This document shows, in pieces, positions 41,601 through 53,254 of a stretch of DNA of 64,000 nt (within the stretch, counting starts at the first letter, position 1; each line of letters opens with the position of its first letter). The stretch covers positions 1-64,000 of the forward strand of contig JAGYXB010001067.1 of assembly GCA_022495005.1 (NCBI GenBank), given 5' to 3'. Both the position numbers and the translations under genes were made by a program. The DNA comes from Rhyacophila brunnea (lineage: Eukaryota > Arthropoda > Insecta > Trichoptera > Rhyacophilidae). Below the pieces are notes generated by a model. The model worked only from the letters and a program-made list of their open reading frames with translations, had not been told where the DNA came from and searched no databases.

Positions 41601-44600
41601 ATACAATGGAAGGCAGTCCCGATGCACCTGGAGTAATTCCAAGAAGTTGTACCATGCTTTTCGAGTCCATCAAGCAGCTGTCCAAATCGGGGTGTGTATT
41701 TATTTTTTGACACATGCATAATGTTTTAAATATTGATCTTTCGTTTTAGGTATATACATATTATATTATGTGAATAATGCAAATGAAAATTCCTATTGTA
41801 ATTGACTATTTCAGTTGGGAGTACACAGTACATGCTTCATTTTTGGAGATCTACAACGAGCAGTTGTATGATCTTCTGCATCCCACAAGAGACCCCCGAG
41901 AGCTGGACATCCGTATGGTGGACGCTAAAGGATCCGATGTCTATGTCACCAACCTCCATGAACAGGTGATTATGTATAATTTTATTATTAGTGGGTACAC
42001 TACACCATGGAAACAGCCAGTGTTATGAAGAGAAACTTTTCTACAAAATCACTAGTGGAGTGAAACTAACTCATAATGCTCCACTACTGAGTTATAATAT
42101 CCCCAGGCTCAGATTGGCTAAATATCTCTAGGCGTTATATCATGTGCTATTTAGCTGTGTTTGGAATTTTGTACATATGCAGTTCGCAGTATCACACTTC
42201 ACCGTGAAATGTTGTATCGGAAATATATGATCGTATATTAAAGATCGTCCAACCTCCTTTGGGTCGTATAGTGTACTGAGATAATATTCATGTCTAAATA
42301 AAACACGGTTCTTATCGGTTTACAGGAAGCCAGCAGCAAAAAATTGTTGAAAATAGCCGATATACTGGATTAATTGTTAGGTTAGGTTTTCATCCTTGAA
42401 TTCATGAATTTTGCCAAAATCGGCTATGAAAATTGGCGCAGTTCCCGTCTGGCTTCCTGTAAACCGACTCGTACCTAAAACACTTACAAAATACGTAATA
42501 AAAATTACCGAAATACAAGGGAAAGACAGTAGAAAATAGGTATGTAATTAAATTAGAAATACAGAACAACTCGTAATTTATAGTACATATACAGCTCTTT
42601 CCAATAAGAAAGTTCATGGTGAACTGTGCTACGGTGAATTGTAATACGTTACAATTTACAAGTAACCTTATTTAACACAAAAACAGGAAAAAAATATTCC
42701 CAGTTTAGATTGAATAATAAAAATATCAGAGATAATCAAACATCGTTTACACTGATAATTATTTAAAATCTATGATTTTTGCGTATTCTATGTTTGCCTA
42801 CAACGCTCAGTTGTATACGATATTGTCAAAATTCAGGTTGGATTTCATGACACAGGGACTCACCGTACATGGGTGCTGGACCTTGAATGTGTCTTGTAGC
42901 CACCGTGAGACTCATTTGCTTTATCAATTGGCTTATCGATCGGATTTTGATTTTGTGTGCAATATTGGCAAGTATGCTGCATGAAAACTACTGGAAATAT
43001 AGCGTGGATGACATCATTTTTAGGAAGTGAAAAGCGCCCCAGAGTTGCTGCATTTGGCATACAGAGCGCAGCAGAACAGACAGACTGCGGCCACGGCGGG
43101 CAACGAACGTTCATCCCGCTCGCACAGTGTGGCCCGTATCCGACTGGCCGGTCAGCATGCCGCGAAGAGCCTCTCCCTCACGGCCCGCATGTGCCTGGTG
43201 GACTTGGCGGGAAGTGAGAGCGCTAAGTTGACGCAGAGACTCAAGGAGACCAAGAATATTAACCGCAGTCTAAGCGAGCTGGGACAGGTGCATATATTTA
43301 AATTTAGTTATTTATTTATTAATGAATTAAATTTTCTCTCTTTGGGTAATGTTTATTGAGGGTTTGGACTAAGGATATTAGAAATTGCCACATAAGCCAA
43401 TTTACTAGTAGATAACTTTCTATATGCATTATCCAAGGAACTCAGAAATAATGGGAACTGAAATACATAACGGGTAAGGCGATAGCAGGTAACCGACTCG
43501 AGTAAGGAAGAATCCGGGTTAAACTTACACTCGTGTCAAGAATACGTTTTATGTCGAATACTGAAAACTGCTCTCGGTTTATGTATTTACGCTCATTTAA
43601 TGTTGGTGTATTACACACACTATTGCACGTGCACATTGTGTGCTTCATTTTCGTAGGACACTCACATTCAAAACTCTGCATCAAGATGCGGTGTATTTAA
43701 TATAGCTTATCGGTATTCTATTTATTATCTGTTCTGTGCCATTATCTAAATTTGACAGAGTACAATATAATTATTGTCATTGCACCTTCAAAAACAGCTG
43801 TGCTTTTTTTTTTGCAAAATTACAGAAAGTGGTTAATTTATATTTAGGAAAAAATAATGAATCCCAGTAATATATAATACTGTAATCGAATGGCTTGTTG
43901 ATAGAATGACATCACTGTCTGTAGCCATGATGCTTTTCAGTGTTGAAAAAATTTACAACAGCTAACACAATAAGGGAAAAATGACTTCGGTCCATTTTAG
44001 AACTGAAACGGGTTTTGCAAAATTTCAGAATCAAAATAAGATTTTAATATACATACATACTATGTTATGTAAATTGCAACTTCTTTATATTTTTTTTATG
44101 GATTCATATGCCTTTTACCTGTACAAGATAGTATTACTAACTCAAAGATTCCAAAAATGGAATGTGATATGATATTAATTATGTAATATCATGTTGTAAA
44201 TGTCTTACAATCATCGTGCATAACAGATTAAAATGAAAGGATTGATTTTAATGGAATCAGTAGTGAAAAGGGCAAATAAGAAATAAAGAAAAAATTTTGT
44301 TCGCAATTAAAGCATTGGTTGACATTTTCAGGTGATCCTGGCGCTCCAGCAGAAACAGGAGCATGTGCCGTTCCGCAATTCCAAGTTGACCCGTCTTCTG
44401 GAGCCGCAGCTGGGGGGCGCGGCCAAGGCGCTGCTGGTAGCAGCGGCCGCTCCCTACGAGGACTGCGGCCACGAGTCGCTCAGCACGCTGCGCTTTGCCA
44501 TGCAGGTGGGCAATTGCTCCACCGCATCGGCCCGAAGAAATATTGCGCTCGCCAACCCCACCGCAGCAGCCGCCGCTACCCCTGCCGCCAACGAGAAGAA

Positions 44601-44604
44601 TTGA
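37858..44604 (+). CDS. ncd: Kinesin-14 minus-end motor (ncd / claret segregational type), complete, 8 exons
   Basis: C-terminal-motor kinesin that moves to microtubule minus ends and focuses spindle poles in meiosis and mitosis (family knowledge). Exons: 37858-38670, 39617-39719, 40101-40246, 40625-40748, 41592-41691, 41815-41965, 43024-43287, 44332-44604; phases join to 657 aa (fly ncd is about 700). Residues 1-150 are basic and low-complexity, the microtubule-binding tail. About 160-305 is heptad-like coiled coil. The motor starts at [10 protein letters not shown] (307). P-loop GQTGSGKT is at 391-398, switch [10 protein letters not shown] at 506-514 and switch II DLAGSE at 539-544, followed by [15 protein letters not shown]. 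First in-frame ATG after an upstream stop. The C-terminal motor region is unusually Ala-rich and lacks the common LGGNSKT wording. Confidence 0.95.
39617..39719 (+). CDS. ncd: ncd coding exon 2 (coiled coil / neck)
   Basis: 34 codons plus one base, [17 protein letters not shown] through [12 protein letters not shown]. The end matches the kinesin-14 neck just before the motor (R-x-LHN-x-LQ-x-x-KG). Acceptor tttcag, donor gtaatt. Confidence 0.93.
40101..40246 (+). CDS. ncd: ncd coding exon 3 (motor start)
   Basis: Begins with the split Gly then [17 protein letters not shown], the beta1 strand of the motor. The following stretch to KHPFK is divergent and GC-rich. Acceptor ttttctag, donor gtacac. 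Confidence 0.92.
40625..40748 (+). CDS. ncd: ncd coding exon 4 (motor, P-loop first half)
   Basis: [19 protein letters not shown] to [13 protein letters not shown]; the P-loop Gly codon is split with the next exon. Donor gtaaca. Confidence 0.95.
41290..41342. repeat. 53-bp foldback in ncd intron 4
   Basis: 17-bp near-perfect inverted ends agggccaaagcacactg / cagtgtgctgtggccct around 19 bp. Possibly a tiny MITE remnant. Confidence 0.6.
41592..41691 (+). CDS. ncd: ncd coding exon 5 (motor)
   Basis: Completes the P-loop (GKTYTMEG) and continues [19 protein letters not shown]. The donor is taken at 41692 (gtgtgt) because only that choice keeps the [16 protein letters not shown] frame. Confidence 0.92.
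41815..41965 (+). CDS. ncd: ncd coding exon 6 (motor)
   Basis: Encodes [21 protein letters not shown], the conserved kinesin SxxEIYNExxxDLL segment, and continues to VTNLHEQ. Acceptor atttcag, donor gtgatt. Confidence 0.95.
41966..43023 (+). other. ncd: ncd intron 6 (1.06 kb)
   Basis: AT-rich; contains the foldback element at 42316-42466. Nothing else recognised. Confidence 0.75.
42316..42466. repeat. 151-bp foldback MITE in ncd intron 6
   Basis: Perfect 18-bp inverted ends cggtttacaggaagccag and its complement, with a second inner inverted pair atagccgat / atcggctat. Size and architecture fit a small MITE; no target duplication is evident. Confidence 0.75.
43024..43287 (+). CDS. ncd: ncd coding exon 7 (switch I and II)
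   Basis: 88 codons in phase 0, with [17 protein letters not shown] and [12 protein letters not shown]. Acceptor is ttttag, donor gtgcat. The most conserved part of the motor; no altered catalytic residue seen. Confidence 0.96.
43288..44331 (+). other. ncd: ncd intron 7 (1.04 kb)
   Basis: AT-rich with no repeat or exon recognised. Confidence 0.7.
44332..44604 (+). CDS. ncd: ncd last coding exon (motor C-terminus)
   Basis: 90 codons plus [23 protein letters not shown] is canonical; the following [15 protein letters not shown] departs from the usual LGGNSKTLMF-type wording, then [12 protein letters not shown] is canonical again. Ends with an Ala/Pro/Thr-rich tail. Markedly GC-rich compared with the surrounding introns. 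Confidence 0.93.
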   Translation: MILALQQKQEHVPFRNSKLTRLLEPQLGGAAKALLVAAAAPYEDCGHESLSTLRFAMQVGNCSTASARRNIALANPTAAAAATPAANEKN

Positions 44605-44959
44605 ACAATTCAACAATCATTGCTGAAGATGCTTTTATTTATTGATTATAACAGGTTTATCCGGAAGAAATGATAAATATTTTCAACACCACAATATCGG
44701 TATCTGTGAAGAGCAGTAACAGTAAACAAACGATAAGAGACTGGAATAGAGAAATTTAACAAGCTGTCTTCTATTGCTATACGTAAAGATGTGAATCTTT
44801 TGGCGGTTTTAAGTTATTAATTAATATAGTCTAATACTCTAATAGATTATTTTTTCATCACTGGATTAGAGTAGGCACCTGCTATGTGATTGAATCCCTA
44901 AAATATTTTGTTTGATCAAAGAATTTGGACAATATAGGAATCTTATACACTTACTTAAC

Positions 44960-45262
44960 CTGGTGCTATAGACCACTCAGCCGACTGCACAACCATCCTC
45001 CAGGTATCTATATCCCGAAATCTTTCTCTCCGGTTGGTCACATTCAACCTCTATGCGTCCCTCTTGCTGTTATCTGCCCGTCTCCGGGGGCGCCTAGTCG
45101 CCGAAGGCCTGCTGAGGTTCCTTCAAAAACTTTCTGGAGAGCTCTAGATCTTTCACATCTGACATGACCTTTGAGTCTTTCCACCCTCAAGGTCTTATAC
45201 ACCATTTCTATTATGGCATTGACCGAATGAACGAAGCATAGTTCAGTTGATAAACCGCACAT
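44960..45262 (-). mobile_element. Non-LTR retrotransposon C-terminal tail fragment, minus strand
   Basis: Minus-strand reading gives RVERLKGHVRCERS, then AGLRRLGAPGDG, then, in another frame, ERFRDIDTWRMVVQSAEW. This follows the GHV / basic linker / D-x-W-R-x-V-x-x-AEW order of insect non-LTR tails. It begins about 350 bp after the ncd stop and is convergent with it. Confidence 0.6.
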
Positions 45263-47766
45263 ATATTAACATCATTAATTTGGCATTTCTGATTTTCTTA
45301 CTCAAGCGATGGCTGCAATTTTTTGATTTTACTTTTTTTTTTATTTACTTTGTTTACTCACCATGACAGATTGTCCTTATATGCCCTGAAAATTGGCGAA
45401 TAGACGGTAGAAGTGTTGAAGTTCTCTTTAAATTGAACCTTCAATGTAAAGTCACATGTAGTTAACCTAATGAGTACACCAGCAGCTTTATTTAGTGTGC
45501 CCACCGCGAGTTCAAACTGCCACGCTGAGGATTAGTAAGTAGTTATCACCATGGTTACTCAGCGCAACTTATAACTATCACAAGGGAATCCACCAGTTGT
45601 GCAATATGGTTAATGCCATAAAAGACATAAAACGTAATTGCATATTTTCAATACAAAATTTTCCAATTCAATTGATGTCCTAAAATTTTATTGTCAGCTT
45701 GTCTTTCCAAATTTTTACTTTAAAAAATTATAAGTACCTATTTGTTCCCTGAACAATAATATGGTTTTGCGAACATAGCAGGCAGGTTTCGTAACTAAAT
45801 CACATTAAAAATAAGGTTTGATGATCGAAAAAGGGGACGATTGAGACAAGGCAATATGTAAGGTTATCGTTATACGATCGGAGCGCCCTCAGTCACAATG
45901 CAGAGATACAAAGACGCTTGACCTGGAGGCAAATTCGAAATTCATGTGTCGCAGAGCATCCGCTGTCAATATTAATATATTATGTAAAACTTTCTCTTCT
46001 TAGTAGTAACACCTTCTTTTACCTCAATAATGAAGTATATTATATGAAAATGCAATCACGTGTTTGATTTAGATTATTTAGAATTTGAAGACATTATCTA
46101 TTTTTTATTTATACAGTTACTTTACGCGAAGTCTACTGTTGCAATCGTAACAATAATTATGACAAATTAGTAGTGAATACGAAAATACTACAAAAATGTG
46201 TGTTTACAATTAAATTATCAGTGATGTGTAACCCGCGGGATGATTTTCAACGTTACGAATTTAAAAGTCGCGTATTTGTTATAGCCGGCTAAAATATGTG
46301 TTGAAAGGAATTTTTTTTTGTTTTATGGGTACATTGTTAGTGTTGCCAACCGTAAATACTAGAATTTTTACATTTCCGTACATTGATTTTGGAGTAAAAT
46401 TTTTCTTGGGGGCCGAAGTGAATAAGATTTTGTATATAAATGCGGTCCCCAAAAAGTTTCTCATATTAAATTTCCGTCCCCCGTGTAAAGAAAGGTCGCT
46501 CATCACTGCCTTATATTAATTCTATCCTAATTAATGAATTTAAGGTATTTTTTTAATTCTAATTAAATTTTATGAATTCAATTCAAAACCATCATTTTCA
46601 TCTGCCTTAATATTTTTGTATGCCGCTATTCATAAAATAGCCTTATATGTATAATAATCCCGTAAATTGAAACATGCCAGTGTATTCGGAAGTTTTTTAA
46701 GTACTGAAAGTAAGTTGTATTCTTATATGATGGTCTACTAATCTAGTTATTATTACGAATTTCTCAGAGCGATAAGTTGAGGTACCTACCTACTCATTTG
46801 TATACATTGTAATTTTTTATCATTGATTTGATGAAAAATTTCTATCTTTTGACGGTTGCTTGTCTTTAGTTTTTTTTATCTGTAATGTAGATATTTTAAA
46901 ATTTTATGACTTGATGAATTAGGTTAATTTTGGGCAGGAAATGTGTCCCCTCTATTTTTACTGCATTGGGTGAATGATAGGTCAATTGATATTTGTAATA
47001 AATGTTGAATGTAATGTGTAGTCATAATTAACTTAAAATTAAAAGATTTATTAACTTCTAAAAAGTTGTTTTCATTTCAATATATTCTTATATTTCGAGT
47101 GCTTAAAGTCAGACAATGTTATCTACAAAAAAGTGTTTTTTTTTTTTTTTTTGAGATAACGTTATTTTACATTTACGGCTACATGATACTCAAACAACGT
47201 TATGTCAATCTTTTCTAATTTCTTATTAAATCGTCAGTAAAGTTTAACGCTAACTACATAAGTTAACCTTGTTTTCATATTTTTTAAAAACTATCCCTAT
47301 AAATTTTAACATCATCATAAGCAAGATAAATGTACAATACACAATAAATTATAAAATATTAACATTAGGTTTTAAATGAACATTTCCCTTGTTGAGTTAC
47401 AAGAATCTAAAATAACGATTTTTGGCTCTCCTGTAAAGTTGCACTTTTGTAGATAGTGTTGTTTGACACTAAGCCCTCGATTTAAGATGATATTTATATT
47501 ACATTTTACAAAAAATCAAGTCTGAAATGCATTCGGGTCTCCTGCGCAGTGCCAATTTTAAAAACATTATTTTGAAGTCGATGACAGACAAACTGATGCC
47601 GCCTAAAGCATGGCATCCTCAGAGGATCCAATGCCAATACAGATTCATGGAGACATGCACATGTTGATTACGAGATTGAGCAAATTCTAGCCTCTAAGAA
47701 ATTTTATAGTCACCCTTTTGAAACTTCGTGAATGAAGTCTAAACTAAATAGGTATTATTTAATAAT
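45263..47766. other. Intergenic DNA, AT-rich
   Basis: No gene recognised. A possible hAT-type fragment lies at 46219-46508; otherwise no identifiable repeats. Confidence 0.55.
46219..46508. mobile_element. Possible hAT-type non-autonomous element
   Basis: Left end cagtgatgtgtaacc and right end ggtcgctcatcactg share an inverted cagtgatg terminus, a hAT-like start. Flanking octamers do not match well, so the target duplication test is not met. Interior is AT-rich with a short fortuitous open frame on each strand. Confidence 0.4.
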
Positions 47767-47774
47767 TACGTATT

Positions 47775-48014
47775 CCGACCATGTCCGATCCTAATAGGAT
47801 CATATGGGCCTCCACAGAGTAGAGGTTTGTATTAACAGATATTGTTTTTTACGAGAAATTGATGTCAGCCACTTGCTCAACCTATTAGGTCCATACCCTG
47901 ACTCACACACAAATTGAAAAACAATATGTGTACTTGCCAGACCCAGGATTCGAACCTGAGACCCACGTCGTGATAGTCCAACGCTTAAACCGCGCGGCCA
48001 CCGTGGGTGTCAAA
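47775..48014 (-). mobile_element. tRNA-derived SINE with intact 8-bp target duplication
   Basis: Full-length minus-strand copy of the family, including B-box complement ggattcgaacc and head ccgcgcggcc. tacgtatt flanks both sides (47767-47774 and 48015-48022), showing LINE-type retrotransposition. Confidence 0.9.
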
Positions 48015-48299
48015 TACGTATTATGTAATGATAATTACTTGTCTCAGCCTTAATAATTTTATCAGCATTAAATTGCCATTAAATTCATACCTACCTCTAG
48101 CGTTATAATCATTGACCTATACTCTAAAAAATCAATTGCATACCTAAATAATTAAATATAAATAATTCATTCTTCCCAAGCCATACAATGGTCATATAAT
48201 AGTATGTTTTTAGTCTTAACTCTAAACTGATTTGATAAATAAAAAGGATTTCAAGTTATACACATTTATATTTTTTATAAAAATCAATGTTTTCTAAAA

Positions 48300-48405
48300 T
48301 AAATATAAAAAATACGTATGACTGACAAAGTTTATTGTGGACTATTTATGTCGGATCTTAACAGCCTACCTCCACCATTCGCCACCAGATGTGGGCAGGA
48401 ATGTC
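48300..48405 (-). mobile_element. Fragment of the 53255-type hAT MITE (right end)
   Basis: Nearly matches 53730-53805: acgtatgactgacaaagttt, ggactatttatgtcgg, cagcctacctccacc, attcgccacc. The matching left end was not found nearby. Confidence 0.6.
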
Positions 48406-49988
48406 CGAAGGTTGCTATATATATACATGCATCTACAATATGAAAAAACAACTTTCTTTTTTTAGCTTCACTTCTCTAAATTTAAGCTTCGTCTAGTAGA
48501 GAATGATGACTTCTCTGGTGTGCCTATTATTTATTAGTATGGCGATAATGTGTGCATGTATTTGTTAAATTTCATGTTATCTGTTAACACTGTTGCTAGA
48601 ATAGGGCTACAGGGAATGGAAAGGAGAAAATATGTAATTGTGAGTAAAAGACCATTTTCGATTTCATACTTATACTTTTAATATATTTAATATAGCGACT
48701 TCTTTGTAAGAAATAAATCCGAAGTTAATACATATATATATTTAATATACTTTTAACACGACGTGAGATGTACATGTAGATTAGATTATAACACGACAAT
48801 AACATATAATTGCTAATATTGCAAATGTTTTTAAAATACTTTCATTAATAAATAATACTACCTAATTATGACGATGTTTTCTTGCGGTTATCAGCTAAAC
48901 ACAAAACATACTTTGTACCTTGTAAATGTTGCCAAAGATCCGCAGACAAACTGACAAAGAATAATGAAACACATCAGATGTAACTGAAAGAAAATAAGGG
49001 CCGGTTTTGTAATATGATTTTTTAAATGGTTGACCACAGCTGTTCCCGGCGCAAATGGACTTTTATTTGTGGGCAGTGATGGTCAGAGCAACTTGGTCCC
49101 CATGGCATACGCAAGCCACGGTCAATTATATGACCGAATTGTTGTATAATGTTTAATAATAAATTGTACTGTAGCCGAAACAGCCTGCCAACAAAGACGC
49201 GCTCTCATTTTCTTGTACCGAATGACAATTAGACAATGTTTTGTTTCATTCTATTCACCATTGAACAGAGAAAAGGGGAGCGTATCTTTTTTTAGCAAGA
49301 TACCTTGATATTACAACAGTGTTTATTATAAATAGATATTTTGTAAAATTAATCTCGTTAATTTTTATCGTAACTAATCAACATAATATTGTAACATGAC
49401 AGCCAGATGAAATCTTATTATTATTATATTGTATTCCTTTCGAGAATCTATCCCTAACCAATATTTGGCGATAATGTTATGTTATGAACATTTAGCACTA
49501 ACGACAATATATTTAAATGTAATGTTTAGAATTGCGCCTAGTAAACAATGCTCCCTTCCGTAAAGGTGACGGTTAATTACAGGATTTGTCCATTTGTAAA
49601 GTTTTAATTTTTAAATGTTACAGGATGAATAAAGTGGTATTATTAATTTTATCTTAGAATGAAACCGGTGTTGCCTCTGCAATGATTATTAATAAAAAGA
49701 AGAATCATATACAGTGTGTTTACAGTTATGTTTTTTAATACACCAACAAACTCAGTTGATATGAAACGTAAAGGCATACAGCTTAGCATAAATTTTAACC
49801 GAGCGCCGAATGGGATGTGATCTTTAAACAATTGATATCACTCATTGTGAATAATGGTAAAAGCTCACCAAAACATGTATTATTTACATTAATATATCTC
49901 CAGATATAACATTTTTAATGTTGGATAATGAAAGAATGTTTTTTTTATGGCCAACGGATCATACAGTAAAACTTTGGTATAACAGACT
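48406..49988. other. Intergenic DNA, AT-rich
   Basis: No gene or repeat family recognised. Short open frames lack domains. Confidence 0.5.
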
Positions 49989-49997
49989 AATGATATC

Positions 49998-50170
49998 ACA
50001 CCCACGATGGTCATGGGTTCCACGTTCGAATCCTGGGTCTGGCAAGTACACATATTGTTTTTCAATTTGTGTCAGAGTATGGACCTAATAGGTAGAGCAA
50101 GTGACTGTTAATACAAACCTTCACTCTGTCGAGGCCCATATGATCCTATCAGGATCGGACATGGTCAGAA
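49998..50170 (+). mobile_element. tRNA-derived SINE, internally shortened, with target duplication
   Basis: aatgatatc flanks both sides (49989-49997 and 50171-50179). The copy lacks most of the A-box half of the tRNA-like head and about 30 bp of the body near the usual cagccacttg region, yet keeps the B-box (gttcgaatcctggg) and the 3' end. Because the duplication flanks the shortened copy, the deletions may predate insertion or be later internal losses. Confidence 0.88.
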
Positions 50171-50179
50171 AATGATATC

Positions 50180-51910
50180 TGATAATAGCGAAAGTCTATT
50201 ATATAATAAAATAAGTTTTTCTATTTATTCGTCTTCAGATGATATGACGAGACACATTTGGTGTGGCGCGACGTTAATGTTTGATGTTGATGCGCATGGT
50301 TTTGGTAATCCTTGAATTTATGAACTCTGCAATATCTTTATAATTAACTCTCTAAAATTACGTAGATGAGGTGATATAAAGCTGAATTTTGTTATATCGA
50401 GGTTTCACTGTATTTGTATTATTTGTGTTGGTGGATTTTATTATTTCGTTAGTTAATTGTCATACATAGTTAAACATTTTATTATAGAATGTTTTTGATC
50501 AAATATTTATGTATAATTTGATAGCTACCTTCTCAGATATTCAGAAATTTAGGAAAATGATTAGACTAAATGAATACATACTTTCTTCATCTTTTTATTA
50601 ACAATCGGTATAATCCTTTACGTAAAATTACGAGAATCACCGGTTTCATTTTAGTGTCCTATTTAAAATAACAATGCAAGAATGGTGCTTAGAATTATTT
50701 TAGGACACTGATTTTCAAACATTCCTTTTATAAATATTTTACGTTTTCGATAATTTAAAACAGTCAAACAAATATTTAGAGAATATAAATATATAAAAAG
50801 ATGTCAGTAACAAAAATATTCTAGAGGGTTTTGAACTTACAGTAAACAGATATTTACATCAATTTTGTAGAGTATTCAATAGTAGTTACTCGCTTCTTAA
50901 ATAGTTAAAAATTTCACATCATGAAACGGCTACATGGCACAATTTAAAAACACTAAAACATATCTAGTATTATTATTGATGCATTAAATGGATTCCTATG
51001 AAAAGATACAAATATTCCTAGTTCACAAACTTGCTAGCAAACAGAGTCCACACACAAAGCGAAAGAATTACATACAAAACTATCTGAGGTTTTACTTATT
51101 TGTGCCTCCACATACTGAACAGAAACTAAATACATTTCTACTTCAAACGATTTGTGCAAACAATTTTACTTGAATTCGTACTCGGTGTGCTCTGCTAATA
51201 TAATGTGAAATATGATTATGATACGTCATACAATATTTATTTACCATTTTATTTGCTAGAGTAATATTATTTCCAGTACCTTAGAGACAAATTAAAAAAA
51301 TCTCATTGTACCCGATAGTTTTATTGCTCGTACAATCATTTGATTTTTGTATAATGATACAGGTAGACATACAAAAGGCTTTTGTATCCTGTCACGCCGC
51401 ATAAAAAAATACACTTTAAGATGTCATCAAAAAATGTAAGTGACGTGGCATTTGGTAAGTGTGTTTTTAACTAAACCAATGATCTCATTATCACAGATGT
51501 ACATGAGAAGTACAAAGAATTATAAGAAGAAAAACAAGTAATGTTTCTGCATACATTTCCTATAGTATGTTAAAAGATATTATTCAGTGATTCCACCTTT
51601 TTTATACAATACTCAAAAATAATCAATATGACTTAGGTATACGTTTAGTCAAGTCAGATTATGTCGGGGATAACAATTTCAATGTGTGTTATTATAACAC
51701 GCATTGAAATTGTTATTATAGCGAGGTAAGATTTACAAAAACCATTTCTTCCATGCACAAATGGGTGGAGGTAATTTGTATATTGTTTATAATCTTGATC
51801 ACAGACTGTTTAAATCACTTCTGTCATATTGTTTGTCTCACTCAGTCATAGAGTTTTCGATTTCTTGATTTTTTTTTTCGATTATTGTCGATTTTTTGAG
51901 AAGTCAGTAT
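50180..51910. other. Intergenic DNA with one perfect hairpin
   Basis: AT-rich, no gene recognised. The only clear structure is the inverted repeat at 51670-51716. Confidence 0.5.
51670..51716. repeat. 47-bp near-perfect hairpin
   Basis: Arms ataacaatttcaatgtgtg and the complementary cgcattgaaattgttat pair over about 23 bp with almost no loop. Could be a tiny MITE end-to-end fusion; too tight a loop for a typical miRNA precursor. Confidence 0.7.
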
Positions 51911-51920
51911 TTTTTTTTTC

Positions 51921-52063
51921 CGACCATGTTGGATCCTAATAAAATCATTTTATTATGGTCCTATTATATGAGTCAGAGTAGGGACCCTACTCTGACTCAT
52001 ACACAAATTAATTGAAAAACAATGTGTACTTGTCAGACCTAGGATTTGAACCTGGGACCATTA
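51921..52063 (-). mobile_element. Truncated SINE with an internal palindrome
   Basis: Has the 3' end of the family (ccgaccatgttggatcctaa on the plus strand) and the B-box side (aggatttgaacctggga), but the middle is rearranged: positions 51967-52001 are a 35-bp near-perfect palindrome of gagtcagagtaggg and its complement. The tRNA head is cut at 52063. Confidence 0.75.
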
Positions 52064-53254
52064 TTATTTATTTAGAAAGTAATTATTTATTTAGAATTTT
52101 TTTTTACTTTCACTGCTGGAATTCTCGAAAATCTCTGACAATCTCGAAATTTATAAAGATCAATAATTATAAATTATACAATTCAAATGTTTTATCGCAA
52201 GAAGACTTGCATATATTTTCCTTTAGCTAGGTACATTCTCCTTGAACTATAATATTACATTATTGTTTTAAACTCTTTCAATAATCAAAAAAAAATATAA
52301 TAATACCTTATCTTTTGACATAAATGTACCTATTCTTATAAACGTACCACATAAGCGTAAAGTTTGATACCTAGTTTTGACAGAAAATATGACGTAGTTA
52401 GAGTGACGCCGAGTGAGAGAAAACAATACAATAGGCTTCATGAATGAACAGTCAGAAAGAATAACAGTAACAATAATAAAATTTACCCAACGTAATTCGT
52501 GCGCACTAGAAGAAATCACAATTTCAAGGTTAAGTTATTCCACTATTGTTCATTTCTAATTTGACACAATCGTATGAAGTTACGACAACCTTATTTGTCG
52601 ATCTAAATCGTTGAATATTTAGAAATAAATGAAACATTTCTTAATATTCTATAACATAATGGTTTCCGTGGTTATGCTTGCAAATGTATGATCTTGTGGA
52701 AAGTCTTATATATAAGAAAATGACGCATGAAAACATACTGTAGATTTAATATTAATTACATCATGAATGACAATAGTATATAATTGGCAACTGACAGCTG
52801 TCAAATCAGGCATGACGCAACATGTCATGCTAATTTTATTATTAATCTATCTCTTGGGTACTGAATTTGATTAAGAAAATTATACACCAGTTTCATTGAT
52901 TTTAAATTCGCTTATGTTTAGCGCATCTTAAAAGAGAATGATTGTGTAAAATGATCAGTCAGTGATATTAAAATTTTTATAGTTAATGGTAAAAAATAAT
53001 TAAAAAATAACTTTATCAAATTTGCCCCCATTACGATAAGCTTTGTCCTAATGGTACATACGCAACTAGGTATATTTTCTGAAGTAAATGTGGCCGCTTT
53101 TGTTATATTTTTATTTTTATAGATAATTATGAAATATTATTTAGTTGACACAGTGTTATAATGATTGATTTGATGAATTTTTGGCTCGAAAGTGATGCTT
53201 TCGTTGTTCAACTAAATAAATTTGCATTAGCTTGGCAGCAAGTTTTCTATCAAT
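52064..53254. other. Intergenic DNA, AT-rich
   Basis: No gene or identifiable repeat. Confidence 0.5.
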
